NCBI GenBank assembly: GCA_964641125.1
Contig: CAZXMO010000030.1
Span: 1 to 37,462 of the forward strand
Direction of reading: 5' to 3'
Length of the DNA: 37,462 bases
DNA from: JBKHAJ01 sp964641125
Lineage (GTDB): Bacteria; Spirochaetota; Spirochaetia; SPDA01; CAZSGZ01
Part shown: in pieces, positions 15,589 to 24,144 of the stretch
Numbering within the stretch: the stretch's first letter is position 1
Layout of the letters: the number at the start of each line of letters is the position of its first letter
The notes under the pieces: generated by a model
Told to the model about the DNA's origin: nothing
Databases searched by the model: none
The model's input: the letters and a program-made list of their open reading frames with translations, nothing else
Position numbers and translations under genes: made by a program

Positions 15589-16521
15589 ATGCCGGGAAAC
15601 ATCATCTCCGTCGAGCATGCCTACAAGAGCTTCGGTTCGGTGAAGGCGGTCAAAGACCTTAGCTTTACCGTGGAAAAGGCGTCGTGTTTCAGCTTCTTAG
15701 GTCCCAACGGCGCGGGAAAAACAACGATGATGAAGATACTCTACGGCAAGGCGATGCCCGACCGGCACGACGAAACGGTCATCGACGTCTTCGGGTACGA
15801 CCCGAGGCGGGACGAGCTCCAGATCAAATACCGCTCGGGAATGGTCCCCCAGGAGGACAGCCTCGACGAGGAGCTCAACGTCGTCCAGAACTTGAGGATT
15901 TTCGCCAAGTTCTACCGAATTCCCCGAGGGCGGACCGACGACAAGATCGACGAGCTCTTGGGGTTCCTCGAGCTCGGGGAAAAGCGGGACTCCAAGATCA
16001 AACAGCTCTCCGGGGGAATGAAGCGCCGTCTGGTCTTGGCCCGGTCTCTCCTGAACGAGCCGGACCTCCTCATCATGGACGAGCCGACCACCGGGCTCGA
16101 TCCCCAGGTCCGCCAGCTCATATGGGACAAGATGCGGAGCCTCAAGAAGACCGGGGTCACCATCTTACTCACCACCCACTACATGGAGGAGGCCTTTCAG
16201 CTCGCCGACAACCTCATCATCATGGACCGGGGCGAGAATATCCTCGAGGGGAACCCCAAAACCCTCTTGGAAGAGGAGATAGAGAGCTTCGTCTTAGAGA
16301 TCACCGACAAAGAGGCGGCAGGGAAGGCGGAGAAGAAGCGGTGCGGCGACGGCTGCAGGCGGGAGGAATCGGACCAGCGGATTATCTACTATTCCGACGA
16401 CTACGAGATTCTTCAGGGAATGGTCCGGGGTATACCCCCTGGGGATTACTACCTCCGTCAGATTACCTTAGAGGATTTGTTCCTGAAGGCGACCGGGAGG
16501 AACCTCAATGAAGCGCAGTAG
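15589..16521 (+). CDS. ABC-2 exporter, ATP-binding subunit
   Basis: 310 residues with a complete ABC cassette: Walker A GPNGAGKTTMMK near residue 39, Q-loop in VPQED, signature LSGGMKRRL, Walker B LLIMDEPTTGLD, and H-loop TTHYMEEA. It is closest in style to the NodI/DrrA group, which drives ABC-2 exporters of lipids, polysaccharides or drugs. A C-terminal extension of about 80 residues includes KKRCGDGCRRE. The start follows TTAGGGAC as ribosome binding site. It overlaps the permease gene by 14 bases. The substrate cannot be told from sequence. Confidence 0.9.
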   Translation: MPGNIISVEHAYKSFGSVKAVKDLSFTVEKASCFSFLGPNGAGKTTMMKILYGKAMPDRHDETVIDVFGYDPRRDELQIKYRSGMVPQEDSLDEELNVVQNLRIFAKFYRIPRGRTDDKIDELLGFLELGEKRDSKIKQLSGGMKRRLVLARSLLNEPDLLIMDEPTTGLDPQVRQLIWDKMRSLKKTGVTILLTTHYMEEAFQLADNLIIMDRGENILEGNPKTLLEEEIESFVLEITDKEAAGKAEKKRCGDGCRREESDQRIIYYSDDYEILQGMVRGIPPGDYYLRQITLEDLFLKATGRNLNEAQ

Positions 16522-17320
16522 CAACCGTGAGGCGCGCCGGTCGGGCGGCATCACCCATCCCCCCTTACGGGTACGGCTCTTCAGCGTGTGGTTCCGCCAT
16601 GTAAGGGTGTACAGTCAGAACCTGATCAGCAACGGGCTTCCCCCCTTCTTAGAGCCGCTCCTGTTCTTAGTCGGTATCGGCATCGGCCTCGGGAAGTACA
16701 TTACCCGGATGGAGGGGGTCCCCTTCATCGAGTTCTTAGGCTCGGGGTTGATGGTCACCGCGGCGATGTTCACCGCCGCCTTCGAGTGCAGCTTCGGCAC
16801 CTACATCCGTCTCGAATACGATAAGGTCTACGACGGGATGCTCGCCGCTCCGGTGACCGCGGAAAATCTCTTGGTGGGCGAGCTCATCTGGGCGGGGACG
16901 AAGGGGTTCTTCTTTACCTTGTGCGTGATGATCGTGGTAACCGCCTTCGGAATACTCCCCATCGGCAGGGTATTTCCCACTCCCATAATCGGATTCCTGA
17001 CCGGGGCCATGTTCGGTTCCTTGTCGTTTCTGGTAACGAGCTTCGTCAAGAACCTGAATCACTTCAACTTCTACTTTTCCGGGTTTATCTCTCCGATGTT
17101 CTTCTTCGGCGGGGTGGTCTTCCCCATCGAGCAGCTTCCCGATTGGCTGAGACCCGTTACCGAAATACTGCCCCTGACCCACCCGGTCAGGCTGACGAGG
17201 GCTTTTGCCTTCGGGAATTTCGAGCTTATACACCTCTTCGATTTTCTCTATCTGATTGTCTTTACCGTCGCGATAGGTGCTTTGGGGGTGTACCGGCTCA
17301 AGAAGAAGCTCATAGATTAG
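16508..17320 (+). CDS. ABC-2 exporter, permease subunit (NodJ-like)
   Basis: 270 residues with about six membrane segments after a basic N-terminus (MKRSSNREARRSGG). The ABC-2 type permease pattern is visible, with the late motif FISPMFFFGGVVFPIEQLPDWLR before the last segments, as in NodJ-type proteins. ATG 16508 lies inside the ATPase gene behind GGGAGGAA, so synthesis of the two subunits is coupled. The last four bases overlap the convergent HD-GYP gene. Confidence 0.9.
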   Translation: MKRSSNREARRSGGITHPPLRVRLFSVWFRHVRVYSQNLISNGLPPFLEPLLFLVGIGIGLGKYITRMEGVPFIEFLGSGLMVTAAMFTAAFECSFGTYIRLEYDKVYDGMLAAPVTAENLLVGELIWAGTKGFFFTLCVMIVVTAFGILPIGRVFPTPIIGFLTGAMFGSLSFLVTSFVKNLNHFNFYFSGFISPMFFFGGVVFPIEQLPDWLRPVTEILPLTHPVRLTRAFAFGNFELIHLFDFLYLIVFTVAIGALGVYRLKKKLID

Positions 17321-18867
17321 TTCAGGTGGACCCGTTCGTCGGGAAACTCCTGCTTTATCCGCTGGAAATCTTCTTCCAGGTCCTCGAAGATCTCGATGAG
17401 GATGGGGTCGAACTGCAGTCCCTTCTGCCCGACGATCTCTTCCGCCGCCTGCTCGTGACTCCAGGCCTCCTTGTAGGGTCTTCGGGAGGTCAGGGCGTCG
17501 TAGACGTCGGAGATGCTCGATATCCGGGCGCTCAAGGGGATCTCTTCCGATTTCAAGTTCCGCGGGTATCCGTTGCCGTCGTATTTTTCATGATGGGACA
17601 GTGCGATCCGTGCGGCTAAGGTCAGGAAACTCTGCTCGCCGAGCTCTTTGTCCGCTTGGTGAAGGATGTCCCATCCCCAAATGGTGTGCTTCCGCATGAC
17701 GTCCCACTCCTGGGTCGAGAGGGTTCCGTTCTTCAGCAGTATGCTGTCGGGGACCCCGACCTTCCCGATGTCGTGGAGCATTCCCGAGAGGTAAATATCC
17801 TCGATATATTCTTCGCTGATGTGAAAACAGTAGGGCTGCTTTTCGTGGATAATCTCGCACATCCTCCGGTTGTACTCACAGATCCGGTGCAGGTGGTTTC
17901 CTGTTTCCATGTCCCGGTACTCGGCGAGCATGGCGAGGCTCTTCATAGCGGTTGTCTGGGTCTTCTGCAGCACCGTGGAGGTGGACAGAAGCCGCTCGTT
18001 CAAGCTCTTCTGCTCGTCTAAGGAATCCTGGAGCGCCTCGTTGATCCGGACGTACTCGGTTATATCGAACAGGACGCCGAAGGTGTATCTTCCGATCAGG
18101 GTCGCGGCGTCTTGGACGACCCGGGTCTCCCCTCTGCCGGTGCGCACCCGGACGGTAAAACCGGTTGCCTTATCGGTGCTGAAGATCTTCTTGATTCCGT
18201 TGTTCCACTCGTCCTCTTCGATGAAGAAATCGGCGGTACTTCCGATCTTTTCGATCGATCCGTAGGAAAAACTTTTCAGGAACTGATCGTTTACGCTGAT
18301 AAACCGGCCTGTATGGTCCGACACGTACATAGGAAGGTCGAGCATCCCCATCAGGTTCCCCACGTGCTCGGGACTCAAGTTTTCGCTCCCCCCGCCGCTC
18401 TTCCGTATGTCCCTCAAGCGGGATTTGAGCACCCCCGCGTACACCGTGTCGGTGAGCTTCGAAGCGATAATACCGAGCTCGGTGTTATTCCGGCTCAAGA
18501 ATTTCTTGGGGTTCTCGCATCGGAGGAGTATCGCCCCCACCGGCTCCCGGCCGGTACGGAAAAAGGGGTAGTAGAGGGTCAAATTTCCCCCTTCGCAGGC
18601 CGGAAAGAGCCCCTGGGGCAGAGGGGATCGGCCGTTCAAGATGGCCGGCTCGTTGGGAAAGAGCGATGTATTTCCCGAGGGAAGGGAGAGGGTAATGTCG
18701 CTGTTTCCGGCGAAATCGGTCTTTTCGAAGCTCAAGATCTTGACCCCCTGGACATCGGGTACGCTCTGGATCCACTTCCGAAACTGTTCGAGCTTCTCAT
18801 CGGTGGAGCGTTGGGAGTCGATTTCACGGAAAAGGTGCAGGAGTTCCTCGTTTTTAACCATACTCAT
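17317..18867 (-). CDS. PAS-HD-GYP protein, predicted c-di-GMP phosphodiesterase
   Basis: 516 residues. Residues about 20-145 look like a GAF-type sensor (LTLYYPFFRTGREPVGAILL), residues about 170-275 a PAS domain ending GVLFDITEYVR, followed by a short coiled linker and an HD-GYP domain. The catalytic marks are intact: HD at 365-366 in LHDIGKVGVPDSIL and HHEKYDGNGYP at 425-435, the form typical of active enzymes that hydrolyse c-di-GMP. There are no membrane segments, so it is a cytoplasmic sensor of unknown ligand. It is divergent from clpP. A PilZ protein at 24389-25165 could be a receptor in the same signalling network. Confidence 0.92.
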   Translation of the reverse strand: MSMVKNEELLHLFREIDSQRSTDEKLEQFRKWIQSVPDVQGVKILSFEKTDFAGNSDITLSLPSGNTSLFPNEPAILNGRSPLPQGLFPACEGGNLTLYYPFFRTGREPVGAILLRCENPKKFLSRNNTELGIIASKLTDTVYAGVLKSRLRDIRKSGGGSENLSPEHVGNLMGMLDLPMYVSDHTGRFISVNDQFLKSFSYGSIEKIGSTADFFIEEDEWNNGIKKIFSTDKATGFTVRVRTGRGETRVVQDAATLIGRYTFGVLFDITEYVRINEALQDSLDEQKSLNERLLSTSTVLQKTQTTAMKSLAMLAEYRDMETGNHLHRICEYNRRMCEIIHEKQPYCFHISEEYIEDIYLSGMLHDIGKVGVPDSILLKNGTLSTQEWDVMRKHTIWGWDILHQADKELGEQSFLTLAARIALSHHEKYDGNGYPRNLKSEEIPLSARISSISDVYDALTSRRPYKEAWSHEQAAEEIVGQKGLQFDPILIEIFEDLEEDFQRIKQEFPDERVHLN

Positions 18868-18916
18868 GTGTTATATCGGCAAAAAAAAGATTTCGGTTTA
18901 CTCTCTGCTTCATAAC

Positions 18917-18944
18917 TTGTATTATTTTACACAGTGTACATTAT
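18917..18944 (+). promoter_or_regulatory. Predicted promoter and palindromic site of clpP-purC
   Basis: TTGTAT (18917-18922), 16 bases, CATTAT (18939-18944). The spacer contains the perfect 11-base palindrome TACACAGTGTA (18928-18938), placed where a repressor or activator could act. GAGGAG at about 18949-18954 is the ribosome binding site for clpP. Confidence 0.5.
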
Positions 18945-18962
18945 GCATGAGGAGTCTCTATA

Positions 18963-19580
18963 ATGATTCAAAGTCTAGAAGTACGTTATCAGGATGATGA
19001 CAATAAAGAAGATAAAGAGAATCTCTCTCCCTCCGGAGAAATGCTCTTTCAGCGGATGCTCAAGACGAGGACCCTGCTCTTATCGGGGGAAGTCAATAAA
19101 CCCTTGGCCGAACGGCTCGTGCGGCAGCTGATTCTCCTCGAGGACCAGAGTGACGATCCGATCAAACTCTTCATCGACAGCCCCGGGGGCGATGTCGACG
19201 CCGGATTCGCCATTTTCGACATGATGCGCTTCATCAAGCCCGATATCTATACCATCGGTATGGGGCTCGTGGCGAGCGCCGCGGCGATAATACTCTTGGC
19301 GGTGCCGAAGGAGCGGCGGCTGGCCCTTCCCAACTCCCACTATCTCATCCACCAGCCCTTGAGCGGCATCCGCGGGGTGGCCACGGAGATCGAGATCCAC
19401 GCCAAAGAGCTCGAAAAGCTCAATGTCAAGATCAACAAGCTCATTTCGGAGGAAACCGGGACCGATATCGAAAAGGTCGAAAAGGACACCGACCGGGACT
19501 ACTGGATGAATGCCGAAGAGGCTATGGAATACGGACTCGTTTCCCGAATAATTGCCAACAAGCTCGAGCTGGAAGTATAA
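18963..19580 (+). CDS. clpP: ATP-dependent Clp protease proteolytic subunit
   Basis: 205 residues. The catalytic triad is present: Ser105 in GLVASAAAI, His130 in YLIHQP and Asp179 in DTDRDYWM; the oxyanion strand IDSPGGDVDAG is normal. It assembles into heptameric rings that work with ClpX or ClpA. Unusual points are GLVASAAAI in place of the common AASMGA around the serine and an acidic N-terminus (DDDNKEDKEN). No clpX or tig is adjacent, unlike the usual arrangement; purC follows after 19 bases. This could be a second, divergent ClpP of the organism. Confidence 0.93.
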   Translation: MIQSLEVRYQDDDNKEDKENLSPSGEMLFQRMLKTRTLLLSGEVNKPLAERLVRQLILLEDQSDDPIKLFIDSPGGDVDAGFAIFDMMRFIKPDIYTIGMGLVASAAAIILLAVPKERRLALPNSHYLIHQPLSGIRGVATEIEIHAKELEKLNVKINKLISEETGTDIEKVEKDTDRDYWMNAEEAMEYGLVSRIIANKLELEV

Positions 19581-19599
19581 AAGGAAATATAAGGAGAGT

Positions 19600-20559
19600 A
19601 TGACCAGGGACCGGCTGGCCGAACATCTCGACACCACCTTTGAGGGAATCGACGAGACCCGTCTGCCTTCGGAGCTCAGGTTCCACCGGGGAAAGGTCAG
19701 GGACATCGTCGAAACCGGCGACAGGCTGATCCTCACTACCAGCGACAGAATATCCGCCTTCGACCGGATCCTGACGACAATCCCCTTGAAGGGAGAGGTT
19801 TTGAACCGGATGTCGGTGTACTGGTTCCGGGCGACGGAAGATATCGTCTCGAATCATCTGATAGACGAGATCTCCTCCCGGTCCGTGGCTGTTAAGAAGG
19901 CTCAGGTCCTGCCGGTGGAAGTGGTGATGCGGAGATATCTGACCGGAAGCGCCTGGCGGGATTATCAGGCCCACGGTAAGGTCTCGGGAATCGAGCTTCC
20001 TCCGGGTATGCGGTTCAACGAGCGGTTCGAGCTCCCCCTTTTGACCCCCTCGACGAAGGCGGAGCTCGGGACCCACGACGAGCCGGTGAGCGCCGAAGAG
20101 GTGGTGGAGAGGAAGCTTGTGGATACCGGGCTGTGGAAGGAGATCGAGACCGCCGCCTTCGCCCTCTTCGAGCGGGGCACCCGGCTTGCCGCCGAGCGGG
20201 GCCTCATCTTAGTGGATACGAAGTACGAGTTCGGCCTCGACGAGGGCCGCCTTGTCTTAGTCGACGAGATCCACACCCCCGATTCGAGCCGTTACTGGTA
20301 CGCCGACACCTACGAGGAACTCTTCGATAAAGGGGAAAAACAGCGGAAGATCGACAAGGAGTATCTTCGGCAGTGGCTCATGGAGCACGGTTTTATGGGA
20401 AACGGAGAGCCTCCGGTCATTCCCGACGAGATGCGCCTGAACGTGGCCGAACGGTACATCACCGCCTACGAAACTGTAACCGGCGAAAAGTTTACCGGTT
20501 CCGGCACCCTTCCGGAGAACGAAATGGGGCTCATCCTCGAGTATCTGTCAGGTTCCTAA
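19600..20559 (+). CDS. purC: SAICAR synthase
   Basis: 319 residues. It condenses CAIR with aspartate using ATP in purine synthesis. Family marks are RGKVRDIVETGDRLILTTSDRISAFD (nucleotide loop; residues 17-42 approximately), RYLTGSAWRDY and VDTKYEFGLDEG with VDEIHTPDSSRYW. The length fits the longer yeast-like (Ade1-type) form rather than the 240-residue E. coli form. ATG 19600 has a strong ribosome binding site, AAGGAGAG; the frame is open further upstream but that part lies inside clpP. It is likely co-transcribed with clpP. Its last 12 bases overlap the convergent response regulator gene. Confidence 0.95.
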   Translation: MTRDRLAEHLDTTFEGIDETRLPSELRFHRGKVRDIVETGDRLILTTSDRISAFDRILTTIPLKGEVLNRMSVYWFRATEDIVSNHLIDEISSRSVAVKKAQVLPVEVVMRRYLTGSAWRDYQAHGKVSGIELPPGMRFNERFELPLLTPSTKAELGTHDEPVSAEEVVERKLVDTGLWKEIETAAFALFERGTRLAAERGLILVDTKYEFGLDEGRLVLVDEIHTPDSSRYWYADTYEELFDKGEKQRKIDKEYLRQWLMEHGFMGNGEPPVIPDEMRLNVAERYITAYETVTGEKFTGSGTLPENEMGLILEYLSGS

Positions 20560-20916
20560 GATCTCCCGTACCGCCGCGAGGAGCTTATCCGGGTCGACCG
20601 GCTTCGCGAAGGTGTGCTTAAGTCCGAAAGCGCGCATCATCTTCAAGTAGTATTCCCCTTCGAGCTTTCCCCCGCCGGAGACCGCGATGACCGAAACCGA
20701 CGAATTCCGGATCCGTAAGTGCCGCAGAGTTTCCACCCCCTCCATATCGGGCATGATGATATCGAGGATCACCATATCGTGGCGTCCGGGATCGTACCGC
20801 GTAATCGCTTCCTTTCCCGTTTCCGCTTCTTCGACGGCATATCCCGCATCTTCGAGAATGGTTTTCATCAAAAACCTCACCTGATCGTCGTCGTCTACAA
20901 TTAATACTGTGCTCAT
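20548..20916 (-). CDS. Single-domain response regulator
   Basis: 122 residues, one receiver domain and nothing else. Acidic pocket VDDDD (residues 7-11), phosphoacceptor Asp52 in MVILDIIMPD, Ser80 in place of the usual Thr, and Lys105 in FAKPVD. It begins ten bases behind the hybrid histidine kinase gene, so the two form an operon and probably a phosphorelay. With no output domain, it likely acts by protein contact or passes the phosphate on. Confidence 0.93.
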   Translation of the reverse strand: MSTVLIVDDDDQVRFLMKTILEDAGYAVEEAETGKEAITRYDPGRHDMVILDIIMPDMEGVETLRHLRIRNSSVSVIAVSGGGKLEGEYYLKMMRAFGLKHTFAKPVDPDKLLAAVREILGT

Positions 20917-20926
20917 AATGCGGTGC

Positions 20927-23272
20927 TCATTCCTCGTCTCCGTTTTTACGGTCTAAGAGCTCCCTAACGGTTTTCAGCAGCAGCTGAGGGATGACCGGCT
21001 TCGAAATGAATCTTCCGGCCGTCTCCTCTTCCCCGGCGCTTTTCGCCGTAAGACCGTCCGGATATCCGGACATCAGAATGATCTTTATCTCCGGATACTC
21101 CTCCCTGAGGCGCTTCGCTAATTGTACACCGTCGAGCTTGGGCATAACAACATCGGATACTAGGATATCGGGAGTTTTTTCACGATAAAGCTCGAGGGCT
21201 TCCGTTCCGTCCGCCGCCTCGATAACGGTGTACCCTGCGGAGCGCAGTTCCACGGAAAGTATCATCCGGACATCGGGGTCGTCCTCGGTGAGGAGGACAG
21301 TTTCCGTGCCGGAAAAGGTTCGGGCCGTAGGCACTGCATCCTCCGGTTTCTCTACAGCTTCGGAAGTCCTGGGCAGAATGATGGAGAAAACCGTCCCCCG
21401 GTCCGGTTCACTTTCATATAAGAGGTACCCGTTCAGCTGTCTGATGATTCCGTAGGTCGTCGACAATCCCAGGCCGGTCCCCTTTCCCCGCTCTTTGCTC
21501 GAAAAGAAGGGCTCGAGGATCTTTTGCTTCGTCTCGTTGTCCATTCCCCCCCCGTTGTCCGCGATCAGGATTTCGACGTAGTTGTCCCGGTTGACGGTAA
21601 ATCCGTCCATGTCCACGGGAGATTTGAGGTGACAGACACGGTTCTCGATGACCAGTGTGCCCCCGGAAGCCATGGCGTCCCGGGCGTTGGCAGTCAGGTT
21701 CATGAGGATCTGAATGATCTGCCCCTGGTCGGCCATGACGGTGGTAAGTTCGTCGGCGGGTATGAAGTGGAGCTCGATATGCTCGCCGATGAGCCTCTTT
21801 ATCATGGCCAAAGAATCCGACAGGAGCGCATTGAGGTCCACCGGCTGCAGGTCCATGACCTGACGCCTGCTGAAGGCAAGAAGCTGATCGATGAAGCTCG
21901 CCGCCCTCGATGAGGCCTTATCGATCTCCTGAAGATAGGTAAACCGCTTGGAATCGGGATCCTCGTCCTTGAGCATGAACCGGGTAAAACCCTGAATAAC
22001 GGTGAGCATGTTGTTGAAGTCGTGGGCGATTCCGCCGGTGAGCTTTCCGATGGCTTCGAGCTTTTGGGACTGGTAGAGCTGTTCCTGAAGGCGTCGCCGT
22101 CCGGTTATATCGAAGATATATCCCCGGATAGCGGTCAATTCATCGTCCTCGTCGAAGATCCCTATAACGTTCATTACCGCGAAGAGGGTTTTCCCGTGGA
22201 TCGTCTTGAACTCGTACTCCAGGTTTTCGAGCCTCCGCTCCCGCCGGAGGAGTTCCAGGAACCTTTTCCGGTTTTCCGGGGGCCAGTGGAACTCGCTCAT
22301 GGAGTGTTCTTTGGCCTCTTCCACCGACTTGAAGCCGAACATTCGGGCGAAGGAGGGGTTGCATTCGAGGATTTTCCCCGACACATCGGTGATCAAGTCC
22401 CCGGTCAGATCGTCCTCGAAGAACTCCCGGTACCTTTGTCGGCTTTCTCTTAAAGTGTCGGTGGTCTGTTTGAAATCGGTGATGTCGCTGAAGGTCACGT
22501 AATATCCGTTTGATTCCTCGTATTCATCGGACACACGGGCCGTATTGGTCAGGAGCCACCGGTATCGGCCCTCCCGGGGATTGTAAACTCCTGTTATGAC
22601 TCCGCTCTGGGGGACACCTGAGCGGATTGTTTCTCGCACCGGGAGGTCCCCTTCAAGAATCTCGGTGCCGTCGGCCCGGAGGGTCCTCCAGGATTCGTCG
22701 TAGATGCTCCTGCGGGTAAGCTCTTCCCGGCTGACGCCCAAGACCTCCGAAGCCGCCCGGTTGGCTGTCTCGATCCTTCCTTCTTCATCGACGCACAGAA
22801 ACCCGTGGGCCATGGTATCGATCAGGGTCTGGAAGCGGATTTCCCTGCGGTAGAGTCCCGCCTCAGCCCGGCGGCGCCCGGTTATGTTCCTCAATATCCC
22901 GCATAGATGAATTCCGTCGGGCAGGTCGAGGGGAAAGAGAAGGGTCTGCACGTACTTCTTTTCGCCCGACGGAAGGGTATAGTACCGCTCGAAGGTCCGT
23001 TGGAATTCGGGAGACTTCGGATCCATGGTCGTGCGGTAGGCCTTTATTAGCTCGTAATAGGTTTCTCGCGTGCGCTCGTCGGTGGACAGGAAGGAGAATT
23101 GGACGTCCCAGAGCGTATTTCCAACGACCCGGTCGGCGGGAGTTTCGGAAAGATCCTCCATCGCCCGGTTCCAAGCCCGTACGGTCCCGGCGGGATCGAT
23201 GAGAATAACTCCCTCCGGTATCTGCTCGATAAGGGATGTAAACGACCGCATCAGGCCGGATGAAGAATCCAC
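20927..23272 (-). CDS. Hybrid sensor histidine kinase: three PAS, HisKA, HATPase, REC
   Basis: About 781 residues without membrane segments. Three PAS domains in a row (first EQIPEGVILIDPAG; second MAHGFLCVDEEGR; third DLITDVSGKILECNPSF, each ending in a DIT/NIT motif), then the H-box GGIAHDFNNML (His about 416), N-box NLTANARDAM, G-boxes IADNGGGMD and GKGTGLGLS, and a C-terminal receiver (LTEDDPDVRM, VSDVVMPKLDG, ISKP). The frame is open up to 23536, but that part overlaps the divergent HEPN gene; GTG 23272 or ATG 23251 are the likely starts. GTG 23272 is chosen because a promoter-like -10 lies six bases before it. It is followed by a single-domain receiver. Confidence 0.9.
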   Translation of the reverse strand: MDSSSGLMRSFTSLIEQIPEGVILIDPAGTVRAWNRAMEDLSETPADRVVGNTLWDVQFSFLSTDERTRETYYELIKAYRTTMDPKSPEFQRTFERYYTLPSGEKKYVQTLLFPLDLPDGIHLCGILRNITGRRRAEAGLYRREIRFQTLIDTMAHGFLCVDEEGRIETANRAASEVLGVSREELTRRSIYDESWRTLRADGTEILEGDLPVRETIRSGVPQSGVITGVYNPREGRYRWLLTNTARVSDEYEESNGYYVTFSDITDFKQTTDTLRESRQRYREFFEDDLTGDLITDVSGKILECNPSFARMFGFKSVEEAKEHSMSEFHWPPENRKRFLELLRRERRLENLEYEFKTIHGKTLFAVMNVIGIFDEDDELTAIRGYIFDITGRRRLQEQLYQSQKLEAIGKLTGGIAHDFNNMLTVIQGFTRFMLKDEDPDSKRFTYLQEIDKASSRAASFIDQLLAFSRRQVMDLQPVDLNALLSDSLAMIKRLIGEHIELHFIPADELTTVMADQGQIIQILMNLTANARDAMASGGTLVIENRVCHLKSPVDMDGFTVNRDNYVEILIADNGGGMDNETKQKILEPFFSSKERGKGTGLGLSTTYGIIRQLNGYLLYESEPDRGTVFSIILPRTSEAVEKPEDAVPTARTFSGTETVLLTEDDPDVRMILSVELRSAGYTVIEAADGTEALELYREKTPDILVSDVVMPKLDGVQLAKRLREEYPEIKIILMSGYPDGLTAKSAGEEETAGRFISKPVIPQLLLKTVRELLDRKNGDEE

Positions 23273-23278
23273 CCCTAT

Positions 23279-23308
23279 AATATAATCGAGATAAGGGAAC
23301 TTTACCAA
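23279..23308 (-). promoter_or_regulatory. Possible promoter of the hybrid kinase, near-leaderless
   Basis: On the minus strand TTGGTA (23308-23303), 18 bases, TATATT (23284-23279), then six bases to GTG 23272. The -35 lies in a tandem repeat of TTGGTAAAG. Weaker than the era and lysS cases. Confidence 0.4.
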
Positions 23309-23324
23309 CTTTACCAATCCGAGC

Positions 23325-23353
23325 TTGTGAGCCGCTGAGGAAACTGCTACAAT
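23325..23353 (+). promoter_or_regulatory. Promoter of the HEPN-MNT pair, predicting a leaderless mRNA
   Basis: TTGTGA (23325-23330), 17 bases, TACAAT (23348-23353), then six bases (CGAGAC) and GTG 23360. No Shine-Dalgarno sequence is visible at proper distance. Confidence 0.6.
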
Positions 23354-23359
23354 CGAGAC

Positions 23360-23743
23360 GTGAAACGGAATAGAGCGGAGGATTGGTTTCGTCAGGCCGA
23401 AGACGATCTCCTTTGGGCCCGGGAAACCCTTAGATCCGGGCGATTCGCCCAGGCGTGTTTCAGTGCCCAACAGGTAGCCGAAAAGGCTCTCAAAGCGATT
23501 GCCTTCCATCGGGGACATACGGAAGTTCGAAGTCATTCGATTCTGCAGATAGCCCAGTCTCTCGAGGTAGACGGTGAGATCGAGAAGATGGCGAAACGAT
23601 TAGACCAGTACTACATATCCGCCCGCTATCCCGACGCATTTCCCGCAGGAGCTCCTTTCGAATACTTTACGGAGGACCAGGCCGAAGAAGCGGTACAATA
23701 CGCCGCGCGGATAGTGGAAATAGCGTCGGAATTATTCAGGTAG
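23360..23743 (+). CDS. HEPN-domain protein of a HEPN-MNT pair
   Basis: 127 residues, all-helical HEPN fold of the COG2250 type: AEDWFRQAEDDLLWARETL, FSAQQVAEKALKA and the ending YISARYPDAFP that is typical of this group. In HEPN-MNT modules the HEPN protein is an RNase toxin and the nucleotidyltransferase neutralises it by AMPylation. The usual Rx4-6H catalytic motif is not evident here; the nearest match is RGHTEVRSH (residues 51-59, with seven residues between R and H), so RNase activity is doubtful. GTG start at 23360. The partner gene follows after seven bases. Confidence 0.88.
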   Translation: MKRNRAEDWFRQAEDDLLWARETLRSGRFAQACFSAQQVAEKALKAIAFHRGHTEVRSHSILQIAQSLEVDGEIEKMAKRLDQYYISARYPDAFPAGAPFEYFTEDQAEEAVQYAARIVEIASELFR

Positions 23744-23750
23744 GCTCGGC

Positions 23751-24101
23751 ATGAAGGATTCTATCCTCTACACCGATACCCGGGACCCTCTGTACGGCTA
23801 CTCCCGCGGTGAAGTTTTCGAGGCGATACGATCGTGTTTCTCGAGTGTAGCCGAGGCGGTCTACGTGTACGGTAGCTTCGCCCGGAAGGAGCTCCATGCG
23901 GGAAGCGACATCGACCTTATCGTGGTGATGAAAACCGATCTCCCTTTTGTAGAGCGGGGCAGGCTCGCGGAATGTATTCGCGATCGAATCCCCTCGGTGG
24001 AACCCCTGGTCTATACACCACAAGAGTTTACCTCCCTCACCGAGAACCCTACCGCGGGTTTCTGGGAATCGGTGGTCACCGAGATGGTCCGGGTGGTGTA
24101 G
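23751..24101 (+). CDS. Minimal nucleotidyltransferase of a HEPN-MNT pair
   Basis: 116 residues with the polymerase-beta-type signature GSFARKELHAGSDIDL (residues 41-56; catalytic Asp53 and Asp55). The third carboxylate position appears as Glu in SVEPLVYT rather than Asp. In known modules such a protein is the antitoxin that adds AMP to the HEPN partner. It sits seven bases behind the HEPN gene, in the same operon. MITE-like copy B begins 43 bases after its stop. Confidence 0.9.
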   Translation: MKDSILYTDTRDPLYGYSRGEVFEAIRSCFSSVAEAVYVYGSFARKELHAGSDIDLIVVMKTDLPFVERGRLAECIRDRIPSVEPLVYTPQEFTSLTENPTAGFWESVVTEMVRVV

Positions 24102-24144
24102 CCCGGTCCTCCGCCTGCCTGATCCTTCATAGCTTTAAGAGATT

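Noticed and set aside
23273..23536. N-terminal extension of the hybrid histidine kinase
   Set aside because: It overlaps the divergent HEPN gene and its promoter and has no domain resemblance.
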